From Clostridiales bacterium (GTDB lineage Bacteria; Bacillota; Clostridia; Clostridiales; Caloramatoraceae), in assembly GCA_026416355.1 (NCBI GenBank), contig JAOAFH010000176.1:1-9199 (forward strand): DNA of 9,199 nucleotides. The letters are read 5' to 3'. Shown here one piece after another: positions 1 to 6,452 of this stretch. Under the pieces are notes generated by a model, which was not told where the DNA came from, made no database searches, and saw only the letters and a list, made by a program, of their open reading frames with translations. Position numbers and translations under genes: made by a program. Within the stretch, counting starts at the first letter, position 1. The number at the start of each line of letters is the position of its first letter.

Positions 1-948
1 AGCTTTATGTATAGAATAGGATTTGAGCTTGAGTCAAAGGGATTTGATATTGATTATGTATATTGTTCAGCAGATATGGATTCTTTAGATGGAGTAGTTA
101 TAAATGACTTAAACATTGCTATTGTTGATGGAACAGCACCTCATGTTATTGACCCTAAATACCCAGGTGCAGTTGAAAGAATATTAAACTTTGGTGACTA
201 TTGGGATATTGATCTACTCAGAAAATACAAAAAGCCTATAATATACTTCACAGATAAAATAAGTGAACAATATGCTATATTTTATTCAATTTTAAGGGAA
301 GCAAAGACAATACATGATGAATGGGAAAAGGAATATTTAAAGGGAATGGACTTTGAAAAGGCAGAAAAAATAACAAATGATTTGTTAAACGAATTAGCTT
401 TAAAACCACTTGATTCAAATGGAGAAGAAATTCATAGATTTTCTGGTGCTATGACTCCACAAGGTCAACAATGCTTCTATGAAGAATTAACTAGGGGAAT
501 TAGAAATAGAATTATTATTAAAGGTAGACCAGGAACAGGTAAATCTACAATGACTAAAAAAATAGCGAGAGCTGCAATTGAAGCAGGATTAGATGTTGAA
601 TACTATCATTGTGCATTTGACCCTGCAAGCATAGATATGATTATTATTCCAAAATTAAGTTTTGCAATGCTTGATGGAACAGCTCCTCATGTATTTGATG
701 CAACAGGCAATGATAGAGTCATTGATATGTTTGAGTGTATAGATCAAAATATTGTTCATGAAAATGAAAACCCTATAAAGGATATTGAGGAAAGATATAA
801 AAACAAAATAAACGAAGCAAAAGAAGTATATACACTTATAAAGAATTTACATGATGAGCTTGAGAAATACTATATTCAAGCTACTGATTTTAATGAAGTT
901 GATGCATTAAGAAGAAGATTAGTAGATTATTTCATATCACTTAAATAA
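1..948 (+). CDS. Duplicated P-loop NTPase family protein, 5'-truncated by the window edge
   Basis: The reading frame is open from base 1 (Ser-Phe before the first Met), and that Met falls inside a conserved block, so the real start lies upstream; 315 codons are visible. The protein is an internal duplication. A D-G-T-A-P-H-V block at visible residues 43-49 recurs at 225-231, and each copy is followed about 70 residues later by a helical segment (HDEWEKEYL versus HDELEKYYI) and a DF(E/N) motif. The second copy carries a clear Walker A loop, GRPGTGKST, at residues 175-183. By the 182-residue offset, the first Walker A should lie about seven codons before the window. This matches, from memory, an uncharacterised Firmicute family (PRK06851-like) of two fused P-loop domains. 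No signal peptide or membrane segment is visible. ATP or GTP binding is likely; the biological role is unknown. asnB begins 25 bases downstream with no visible promoter, which suggests co-transcription. Confidence 0.8.
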   Translation, partial: SFMYRIGFELESKGFDIDYVYCSADMDSLDGVVINDLNIAIVDGTAPHVIDPKYPGAVERILNFGDYWDIDLLRKYKKPIIYFTDKISEQYAIFYSILREAKTIHDEWEKEYLKGMDFEKAEKITNDLLNELALKPLDSNGEEIHRFSGAMTPQGQQCFYEELTRGIRNRIIIKGRPGTGKSTMTKKIARAAIEAGLDVEYYHCAFDPASIDMIIIPKLSFAMLDGTAPHVFDATGNDRVIDMFECIDQNIVHENENPIKDIEERYKNKINEAKEVYTLIKNLHDELEKYYIQATDFNEVDALRRRLVDYFISLK

Positions 949-960
949 ATAGAATTTTTA

Positions 961-967
961 GGGAGTG
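961..967 (+). promoter_or_regulatory. Ribosome binding site that fixes the asnB start
   Basis: GGGAGTG lies six bases before the TTG at 974. The in-frame GTG at 965 is part of this Shine-Dalgarno site and so cannot be the start codon. The TTG choice also puts the obligatory cysteine directly after the initiator methionine. Confidence 0.75.
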
Positions 968-973
968 AGTACT

Positions 974-2812
974 TTGTGTGGTATAGTAGGCTGGATTAAC
1001 TATAATAGCAATTTAAAATATAAACTTTATGAAGTAGAAAATATGACTAAAAAGCTTTATAGAAGGGGACCAGATGAAGAAGGTTTTTATAGTAGTGAAA
1101 ATGCTTTATTAGGTCATAAAAGGCTTGTGGTTGTTGACCCAGAAGGTGGTCAACAACCAATGATAAAGGAACACGGTGGAAATAGGTATATAATTGTCTA
1201 TAACGGTGAGCTCTATAACACAGAAGAATTAAGACAAGAACTTAAGCAATTAGGATATTCTTTTAAATCTTATTCAGACACAGAAGTATTGTTAACAACT
1301 TTTATTCATTATAAAGATGAATGTATAAAACATTTGAATGGAATATATGCATTTGCTGTGTGGGATGAAAATAATAAAAGACTTTTTATGGCAAGAGACC
1401 ATTTAGGTGTAAAACCATTATTTTATATAGTAAATGATAATGAAATATTGTTTGCATCAGAGATTAAAAGTTTACTAGCTCACTCAAAAATTAAAGCAAT
1501 ACTAGATAAAGATGGTTTAGAGACATTACTCTCTTTAGGACCATCAAGACCACTTGGTGATGGAATCTTAAAAGGAATAAAGGAAGTTCCACCAGCACAT
1601 TATTTAGTTTTTGAAAAAGATAGATTTGAATTAAATGAGTATTGGAAACCTATGGCTGCAAGAAATGATTATTCTCTTGATGAAAATGTTGAGATAGTTA
1701 AAAATTTAGTTGTAGATGCAATTAACAGGCAATTATCTGCAGATGTAAAGGTTTGCACATTTTTATCAGGAGGATTAGATTCAAGTGTTATTTCTGCAGT
1801 TGCAGCCAAATATTTTAAAGAAAAGGGATTGAAGCTTGAGACTTTTTCAATTGACTATGAGGGCAACGATAAATTTTTCAAATCAAGCGAATATATTCCA
1901 AATTCAGACAAACAATATATTGATATGATGATAAAAGAAATAGATAGCCAACATGAAAATATAATAATTACACAGGATGAGCTAGTTAATTATCTAGATG
2001 AAGCTGTATTGGCTAATGACCTACCTGGAATGGCAGATATTGATTCATCGCTTTATTTGTTCTGTAAAGAAATAAGAAAGCATGCAACTGTTGCACTATC
2101 AGGTGAATGTGCAGATGAGGTATTTGGGGGATATCCTTGGTATATGAAAAAAGAAGATATATACTATAAGGGATTCCCATGGCTTAAATCAGTTGAAATA
2201 AGAAAGGCTATTTTTAATAATAATATAAAACTAGATATAGAAGGTAAAATAAGGAGTAATTACGAAGATACCATATCACAAGTTGATTATTTAGAAGAGG
2301 ATGATGAATTTACAAGAAAGATTAGGGAAATGTTCTATCTAAATATAAAGTGGTTTATGATTACACTTTTAAATAGAAAAGACAGGATGAGTATGTCAAA
2401 TAGTTTAGAGGTTAGAGTTCCATTTGCAGATTACAGATTAGTTGAATTTGCGTATAACATCCCACCACAACATAAGTTCTGTGATGATAGAGAAAAAGGT
2501 ATATTAAGACGAGCATTAAGGGGTATTTTACCAGATGAAATAATAGATAGAAAAAAATCCCCATATCCTAAAACTCATAATCCTAGATACACAGAGCTTG
2601 TGTGTAGAAAAATGAATGATATAATGTCTAATAAAAATGAACCACTTCATTTGATAATAAACAAGGATTTTGTTGAAGAAACAATTAATAAAAAGGTAGC
2701 AAATATTGATTATAATTGGTTTGGTCAACTGATGAGTGGTCCACAAACATTAGCATATCTAATTCAATTAAATACTTGGCTTAAGGAATATAATGTTGAT
2801 ATATATATTTAA
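974..2812 (+). CDS. asnB: Asparagine synthetase, glutamine-hydrolysing
   Basis: This cytosolic enzyme makes asparagine from aspartate, ATP and glutamine, through an aspartyl-AMP intermediate. The 612-residue product has the usual two-domain build. The N-terminal class II glutaminase domain (about 2-200) has nucleophile Cys2 (CGIVGW), R-R-G-P-D at 30-34, the oxyanion Asn-Gly-Glu at 77-79, and S-D-T-E with glutamine-binding Asp102. The C-terminal synthetase domain carries the PP-loop SGGLDSS at 265-271 and the later S-G-E-C-A-D-E-V-F-G-G-Y and L-E-V-R-V-P-F-A-D blocks. Length and motifs resemble the Bacillus AsnO/AsnB class. The start is TTG at 974: any upstream start would add residues before Cys2, and that cysteine's free amino group is needed for catalysis. 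The short 25-base gap after the NTPase gene suggests one transcript, which ends at the hairpin overlapping the stop codon. All key residues are present, so it should be functional. Some family members amidate other substrates, such as cell-wall precursors, so asparagine synthesis is the best but not the only reading. Confidence 0.95.
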   Translation: MCGIVGWINYNSNLKYKLYEVENMTKKLYRRGPDEEGFYSSENALLGHKRLVVVDPEGGQQPMIKEHGGNRYIIVYNGELYNTEELRQELKQLGYSFKSYSDTEVLLTTFIHYKDECIKHLNGIYAFAVWDENNKRLFMARDHLGVKPLFYIVNDNEILFASEIKSLLAHSKIKAILDKDGLETLLSLGPSRPLGDGILKGIKEVPPAHYLVFEKDRFELNEYWKPMAARNDYSLDENVEIVKNLVVDAINRQLSADVKVCTFLSGGLDSSVISAVAAKYFKEKGLKLETFSIDYEGNDKFFKSSEYIPNSDKQYIDMMIKEIDSQHENIIITQDELVNYLDEAVLANDLPGMADIDSSLYLFCKEIRKHATVALSGECADEVFGGYPWYMKKEDIYYKGFPWLKSVEIRKAIFNNNIKLDIEGKIRSNYEDTISQVDYLEEDDEFTRKIREMFYLNIKWFMITLLNRKDRMSMSNSLEVRVPFADYRLVEFAYNIPPQHKFCDDREKGILRRALRGILPDEIIDRKKSPYPKTHNPRYTELVCRKMNDIMSNKNEPLHLIINKDFVEETINKKVANIDYNWFGQLMSGPQTLAYLIQLNTWLKEYNVDIYI

Positions 2813-2832
2813 AGGGCAATAGCCCTTTTTTT
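2811..2832 (+). terminator. Rho-independent terminator of asnB
   Basis: The stem AAAGGGC (2811-2817) pairs perfectly with GCCCTTT (2822-2828) across the tetraloop AATA, and the T run extends to 2832. The stem begins inside the asnB stop codon, so essentially no 3' untranslated spacer exists. It separates the NTPase-asnB unit from the toxin-antitoxin cassette. Confidence 0.88.
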
Positions 2833-2909
2833 AAGTTTCATCTATTATAAATGTATTCCACATTTTAAAGATATGATGGGCTTTATCATTTGATTTTATA
2901 AAAATTAGG

Positions 2910-2942
2910 TTTAATTTATCCTAAAATCGTGTATAATATAAT
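2910..2942 (+). promoter_or_regulatory. Probable promoter of the toxin-antitoxin operon
   Basis: A perfect -10 hexamer TATAAT is at 2932-2937, with a second overlapping TATAAT at 2937-2942. A weak -35 candidate, TTTAAT (2910-2915), lies 16 bases upstream of the first. A strong Shine-Dalgarno site, GGGAGGTG (2949-2956), follows five bases before the antitoxin ATG. Phd-type antitoxins normally repress their own promoter, but I see no clear palindromic operator here. Confidence 0.6.
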
Positions 2943-2961
2943 TAAGTAGGGAGGTGTTTTT

Positions 2962-3204
2962 ATGTTAGTAAATATTAATAATTTAGTTTCTATATCTGAA
3001 GCAAATCAAAATTTTTCAAAAGTTGCACGAATGGTAGATGAAAATGGTGTTGCTGTTATATTAAAAAATAACACACCAAGATATGTATTGATAGATTATA
3101 GCAAGTTGGAGAAAAATGCTATTGCAGATAATTCTACAGTAGAAGAAGTAGCAAACAATATTTTAACAAAACATCTTAAAGCTTTTGAGGAATTAGCAAA
3201 ATGA
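2962..3204 (+). CDS. Phd/YefM-family antitoxin
   Basis: This 80-residue protein has the Phd/YefM N-terminal DNA-binding fold: an S-I-S-E-A-N-Q-N-F-S-K-V stretch (about residues 10-21), then V-A-V-I-L-K-N-N-T-P-R-Y-V-L-I (about 31-45), as in antitoxins that dimerise on DNA through this half. The C-terminal part (about 55-80) is predicted helical and would be the segment that binds and neutralises the toxin. ATG at 2962 is preceded by GGGAGGTG at good spacing. Its TGA stop overlaps the toxin ATG (ATGA, 3201-3204), so the two are translationally coupled, with the antitoxin first as expected for a type II module. It should act in the cytosol as both toxin inhibitor and autorepressor; the pairing with the next gene strongly supports the assignment. 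Confidence 0.88.
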   Translation: MLVNINNLVSISEANQNFSKVARMVDENGVAVILKNNTPRYVLIDYSKLEKNAIADNSTVEEVANNILTKHLKAFEELAK

Positions 3205-3581
3205 AATTTTTAAGTAAAGAGCAATTAATAAATCTTCATGCTATTGTAATTAAAAGAACTGGTGGTATAAGTGGTTTAAGAGATAATGGTTTATTGGATT
3301 CTGCAATAAATTCTCCATTTCAGTCTTTTGGTGGAGAAGAATTGTATCCATCAATACAGGCTAAAGCTGCAAAGCTAGGATATAGTATTATAAAAAATCA
3401 TCCATTTTTAGATGGAAATAAAAGAATAGGAATTCTTGCAATGATGGTATTTTTGGAAGTAAATGGCATTGAACTAAAGTGTACAGATGAGGAAATTGTA
3501 GATTTAGGATTAGGCGTTGCATCAGGAAAATATGATACTGAATATATAACTAAATGGATTATTGATTGTAGTAATAGATAG
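3201..3581 (+). CDS. doc: Doc-type (death-on-curing, Fic/Doc fold) toxin
   Basis: The 126-residue product matches phage P1 Doc in length. It has the Doc/Fic signature H-P-F-L-D-G-N-K-R at residues 67-75, with His67, Asp71, Asn73, Lys74 and Arg75 as the expected active-site and phosphate-binding positions. It also has the N-terminal G-G-I-S-G-L-R-D-N-G-L-L block (21-32) typical of the death-on-curing family. P1 Doc transfers phosphate from ATP to elongation factor Tu and stops translation; the same target here is inference from the family. The motif has Gly72 where P1 Doc has Ala, a common variant in chromosomal homologues. Translation likely couples to the antitoxin through the ATGA overlap, helped by a TGAGGA ribosome site at 3186-3191. 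All catalytic positions are intact, so it appears active. A strong terminator follows within 25 bases. Confidence 0.9.
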   Translation: MKFLSKEQLINLHAIVIKRTGGISGLRDNGLLDSAINSPFQSFGGEELYPSIQAKAAKLGYSIIKNHPFLDGNKRIGILAMMVFLEVNGIELKCTDEEIVDLGLGVASGKYDTEYITKWIIDCSNR

Positions 3582-3604
3582 CTTTTTATATATACATTTT
3601 AATT

Positions 3605-3635
3605 AACCTTTATAGAGAAATCTATAAGGGTTTTT
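3605..3635 (+). terminator. Rho-independent terminator of the toxin-antitoxin operon
   Basis: A 12-base-pair stem, AACCTTTATAGA (3605-3616) with TCTATAAGGGTT (3621-3632), contains one G-U wobble and is closed by a GAAA tetraloop. A T run (3631-3635) follows. It ends the antitoxin-toxin transcript before the uvrB promoter. Confidence 0.88.
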
Positions 3636-3654
3636 ATATTATATTAAAAAATAA

Positions 3655-3673
3655 AATACATATGATATGTATT
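3655..3673. repeat. Perfect 9-base inverted repeat between doc and uvrB
   Basis: AATACATAT and ATATGTATT flank a single central G at 3664. The one-base centre rules out a useful RNA hairpin, so a dimeric protein binding site is the more natural reading. In DNA this AT-rich, chance cannot be excluded. No matching copy was noticed elsewhere in the window. Confidence 0.5.
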
Positions 3674-3680
3674 AATTCAG

Positions 3681-3713
3681 AATATATAATTTTGCATAGA
3701 CAAATTATATATT
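3681..3713. repeat. Perfect 12-base inverted repeat spanning the uvrB -35 region
   Basis: AATATATAATTT (3681-3692) is exactly complementary to AAATTATATATT (3702-3713), with a nine-base centre, TGCATAGAC. The proposed -35 element TAGACA (3697-3702) lies at the end of that centre, so a protein bound here, or an extruded cruciform, would affect promoter access. The arms are almost all A and T. Confidence 0.55.
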
Positions 3714-3725
3714 AAATTATATAAT
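3697..3725 (+). promoter_or_regulatory. Sigma-A-type promoter of uvrB
   Basis: The -35 TAGACA (3697-3702, five of six consensus bases), an exact 17-base spacer and a perfect -10 TATAAT (3720-3725) predict transcription starting near 3732. The LexA-type operator begins immediately after that point. Confidence 0.8.
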
Positions 3726-3733
3726 TTATATAG

Positions 3734-3747
3734 CGAACATATGTTCA
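3734..3747. promoter_or_regulatory. LexA (SOS) box of uvrB
   Basis: CGAACATATGTTCA contains the perfect palindrome GAACATATGTTC and fits the Bacillus subtilis-type SOS box CGAACRNRYGTTYC at 13 of 14 positions, failing only at the last base. It sits about +2 to +15 from the predicted uvrB transcription start. LexA bound here should block the promoter until DNA damage triggers LexA self-cleavage. Confidence 0.9.
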
Positions 3748-3754
3748 GAGGTGA
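3747..3754 (+). promoter_or_regulatory. Ribosome binding site that fixes the uvrB start
   Basis: AGAGGTGA lies five bases before ATG at 3760. An in-frame GTG at 3751 is part of this site and is therefore not the start. The same bases AGAGGTGAAAAA recur before uvrA (6441-6452). The site shares its first base with the end of the LexA box. Confidence 0.8.
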
Positions 3755-3759
3755 AAAAG

Positions 3760-5709
3760 ATGGGTGAATTTAAAATAGTTTCAAATTTTAAACCAACAGG
3801 AGACCAACCACAGGCAATAGACAAGTTAGTTGATGGAATAAACAGAGGTGATAGATGCCAAACACTTCTTGGGGTAACAGGCTCAGGTAAAACATTTACA
3901 ATGGCAAATATTATAGAAAGGGTTCAAAAACCTACTCTTGTAATTGCTCACAACAAAACACTTGCTGCACAGCTTTGTAGTGAGTTTAAGGAGTTTTTTC
4001 CTGATAATGCAGTTGAGTATTTTGTAAGTTACTATGACTACTATCAACCAGAGGCATATGTACCACATACAGATACATACATTGAAAAGGATGCCTCAAT
4101 AAATGATGAAATAGATAAACTTAGACACTCGGCTACATCTGCACTTTTTGAAAGACGAGATGTTATAATAGTTGCCAGTGTTTCATGTATATATGGTCTT
4201 GGAGATCCAAATGAGTATAGAGACCTAGTAGTTTCTTTAAGAGTTGGAATGGAAAAGGATAGAGATGAGGTTATAAGAAGCCTTGTGGATATTCAGTATC
4301 AAAGAAATGATATAAATTTTATAAGAGGGACATTTAGGGTTAGGGGAGATGTAGTTGAAATTTTCCCAGCTTCTCAATCTGAAAAGGCTATAAGAGTTGA
4401 ATTTTTTGGAGATGAAATAGACAGGATTAGTGAAATAGATGTGTTAACAGGTGAGATTTTAGGTGAAAGAAAGCATATTTCAATTTTCCCTGCATCACAC
4501 TATGCTGCATCAAGAGAAAAGATAGAAATGGCTATTGAAAAGATAGAGAAGGAATTAGATGAAAGATACAATGAACTTATTTCTCAAGATAGAGTACTTG
4601 AGGCACAAAGGCTAAAACAAAGGACAAATTATGATATAGAGATGTTAAGGGAAGTTGGATATTGTAATGGAATAGAAAACTATTCAAGGCATTTTGATGG
4701 CAGACAAAAAGGAGAACCACCATATACATTAATAGATTATTTCCCAGATGATTTCTTGCTTTTTATAGACGAATCACATGTTACACTACCACAGCTTAGG
4801 GCTATGTATGCTGGAGATAGGTCTAGAAAGGATAATCTAGTTGAGTTTGGTTTTAGACTTCCTTGTGCTTATGATAATAGACCACTTAGATTTGAGGAAT
4901 TTGAAAAGAAAATAAATCAGGTTGTTTTTGTTAGTGCAACACCATCACAATATGAAATAGATAATTCTACTCAAATAGTTGAACAAATAATTAGACCAAC
5001 AGGACTTTTAGATCCTGAAATTGTTGTAAAACCAATAAAAGGACAGATTGATGATTTAATTGGAGAGATAAAAAGTACAATATCAAAGGGATTTAGAGTT
5101 CTTGTAACAACACTTACAAAAAAGATGGCAGAGGATTTAACGGAGTATTTAAAGGATGTTGAAATAAAGGTTAGATATCTGCATTCAGATATTGATACAT
5201 TAGAAAGAATGAGAATAATTAGGGATTTAAGAAAAGGTGAATTTGATGTTTTAGTTGGAATAAACCTTCTAAGAGAGGGTTTAGATATACCAGAGGTTGC
5301 ATTGGTGGCCATTTTAGATGCAGATAAAGAAGGATTTTTGCGTTCTGAAACATCATTAATTCAAACAATAGGAAGAGCTGCAAGAAATGCTGAAAGTAAG
5401 GTAATAATGTATGCAGATAGAATTACTGATTCTATGAAGAGGGCAATAGATGAAACCAATAGAAGAAGAAATATACAAATGGAATACAATAAAGAACATG
5501 GAATTGTTCCAAAGACTGTTGTGAAGCCTGTCCATGAAATAATAGAAGCAACAAAGATAGCAGAAGATAAAGAGTTCTATGGTAAAGAGGATAAAGATCT
5601 ACTAATTAAAACTCTAGAAGAAATGATGCTTGAGGCAGCAAAAAATCTAGAGTTCGAAAAAGCAGCAGAGCTAAGAGATAAAATATATAAACTTAAAGAA
5701 AAGGCTTAA
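3760..5709 (+). CDS. uvrB: Excinuclease ABC subunit B (UvrB)
   Basis: UvrB is the damage-verifying helicase-like subunit of nucleotide excision repair. UvrA loads it at lesions, and it then recruits UvrC for incision. The 649-residue protein is complete and of normal length. It has Walker A GVTGSGKT at 38-45, the lesion-probing beta-hairpin with Y-Y-D-Y-Y starting at Tyr91, helicase motif II D-E-S-H at 337-340, motif VI Q-T-I-G-R-A-A-R-N at 535-543, and a C-terminal UVR helical hairpin (about 614-646) that contacts UvrC. ATG at 3760 is chosen over GTG at 3751 because the latter overlaps the Shine-Dalgarno site. The upstream sigma-A promoter followed by a near-perfect LexA box indicates SOS induction. 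No convincing terminator follows: the gene runs tail-to-tail into the minus-strand glycosyltransferase, overlapping it by 17 bases. In many Firmicutes uvrA follows directly, but here it begins about 740 bases further on. Confidence 0.98.
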   Translation: MGEFKIVSNFKPTGDQPQAIDKLVDGINRGDRCQTLLGVTGSGKTFTMANIIERVQKPTLVIAHNKTLAAQLCSEFKEFFPDNAVEYFVSYYDYYQPEAYVPHTDTYIEKDASINDEIDKLRHSATSALFERRDVIIVASVSCIYGLGDPNEYRDLVVSLRVGMEKDRDEVIRSLVDIQYQRNDINFIRGTFRVRGDVVEIFPASQSEKAIRVEFFGDEIDRISEIDVLTGEILGERKHISIFPASHYAASREKIEMAIEKIEKELDERYNELISQDRVLEAQRLKQRTNYDIEMLREVGYCNGIENYSRHFDGRQKGEPPYTLIDYFPDDFLLFIDESHVTLPQLRAMYAGDRSRKDNLVEFGFRLPCAYDNRPLRFEEFEKKINQVVFVSATPSQYEIDNSTQIVEQIIRPTGLLDPEIVVKPIKGQIDDLIGEIKSTISKGFRVLVTTLTKKMAEDLTEYLKDVEIKVRYLHSDIDTLERMRIIRDLRKGEFDVLVGINLLREGLDIPEVALVAILDADKEGFLRSETSLIQTIGRAARNAESKVIMYADRITDSMKRAIDETNRRRNIQMEYNKEHGIVPKTVVKPVHEIIEATKIAEDKEFYGKEDKDLLIKTLEEMMLEAAKNLEFEKAAELRDKIYKLKEKA

Positions 5710-6391
5710 GCATATATGGGTACATAATATGGTCACATATAATTCTACTATCACACCAGATTTTGTACCCTAATTTTTTAGCATTAAAACAAAATGGAAC
5801 ATCTTCGCCTAAATAATGATAATCATATTTTACTTTTTTACAAACTTCAGATTTAATTAGATATACAGCACCTGTAATATCAACTTCAAATAGTGAATTT
5901 TTAGGGAAACCAATATAATGTACTATATTGCCATTATTGTTTATTAAAATGTTTGGATAAATTTTCTTTTCATCATTATAAACAAGTGCAGATACAATAT
6001 CCTTTTTATCTTCTAATAAACAATTTATTATATTTTTGGGGACAAGTATATCACTGTCAACAGAAAAAACATAGTCTTCATCATTGACGTAGGACAAAAA
6101 AATATTTCTTACGTCTGCAATTCTTTTATATATTTTATTTGATAGCCTATTGTGCCTAATGTCTTTAGGCATATTAAAATTATGGGTTTCTACTATTATT
6201 TTGTTATATTCATTTAGGTGTTGGTTTTTAAAATTTAACAAAAGGTTTAAACTATTATCGTGGCTATCGTTTATAATAAAAGAGAGTGTAATTAGTTTCT
6301 TTGGATAATCAATATCCGAAATGTGATTTAAATAATATGGAAGTATCCAATCTCTATTGTGAACAGGACATCCAATATAAATTTTATACAT
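5693..6391 (-). CDS. GT-A-fold glycosyltransferase, family 2-like
   Basis: The 232-residue product shows the features of a metal-dependent, nucleotide-sugar-using glycosyltransferase. It begins with a beta-strand leading into C-P-V-H-N-R-D-W (8-15), has a D-S-D (DxD, metal and nucleotide-sugar binding) at 112-114 inside V-F-S-V-D-S-D-I-L-V-P, a later G-E-D (195-197) fitting the acidic acceptor-side motif, and a His at 221. No signal peptide or membrane helix is seen, so it is probably cytosolic. Donor and acceptor cannot be read from the sequence. ATG (6391-6389) is preceded on the minus strand by GGAG eight bases away. The gene sits alone, opposite to both uvr neighbours, with its 3' end overlapping uvrB by 17 bases and its start 61 bases from uvrA. 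It is AT-richer than them: I counted 54 G+C in 240 sampled bases (5941-6060, 6121-6240) against 85 in 240 for uvrB and uvrA samples. This suggests later arrival. It is short for a GT2 enzyme but has all core motifs. Confidence 0.82.
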   Translation of the reverse strand: MYKIYIGCPVHNRDWILPYYLNHISDIDYPKKLITLSFIINDSHDNSLNLLLNFKNQHLNEYNKIIVETHNFNMPKDIRHNRLSNKIYKRIADVRNIFLSYVNDEDYVFSVDSDILVPKNIINCLLEDKKDIVSALVYNDEKKIYPNILINNNGNIVHYIGFPKNSLFEVDITGAVYLIKSEVCKKVKYDYHYLGEDVPFCFNAKKLGYKIWCDSRIICDHIMYPYMLKPFL

Positions 6392-6452
6392 AATAAGAAC
6401 TCCAAACTATTACTTACTTTATATTATTCTTTAAAAAACAAGAGGTGAAAAA

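Noticed and set aside
2528..2746. Minus-strand open frame inside asnB
   Set aside because: It lies fully within a well-supported asnB coding region, reads as a low-complexity Ile/Phe/Tyr-rich product and has no recognisable domain.
3692..3697. TTGCAT as an alternative uvrB -35 element
   Set aside because: It is 22 bases from the TATAAT at 3720, too far; TAGACA at 3697 gives exact 17-base spacing.
3883..5312. Minus-strand open frames within uvrB (3883-4068 and 4971-5312)
   Set aside because: They are antisense to conserved uvrB helicase motifs and have no recognisable domains; they are shadows of the coding strand.
5718..5770. Inverted repeat GGGTACA / TGTACCC followed by a T run, as a possible uvrB terminator
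   Set aside because: The arms are only seven bases and 39 bases apart, and they lie inside the glycosyltransferase coding region. An inner ATATG/CATAT stem is weak. It is not enough to call a terminator.
3747..6452. The repeated 12-mer AGAGGTGAAAAA before uvrB and uvrA as possible duplication or insertion footprints
   Set aside because: It is a Shine-Dalgarno site plus an A run and is easily explained by shared function; flanking bases do not match.
6392..6452. Promoters for uvrA and for the glycosyltransferase in the divergent 61-base gap
   Set aside because: TATATT/TATTAT and TATAAA-like hexamers exist, but none has an acceptable -35 at 16-18 bases on either strand; in such AT-rich DNA they are not supportable.
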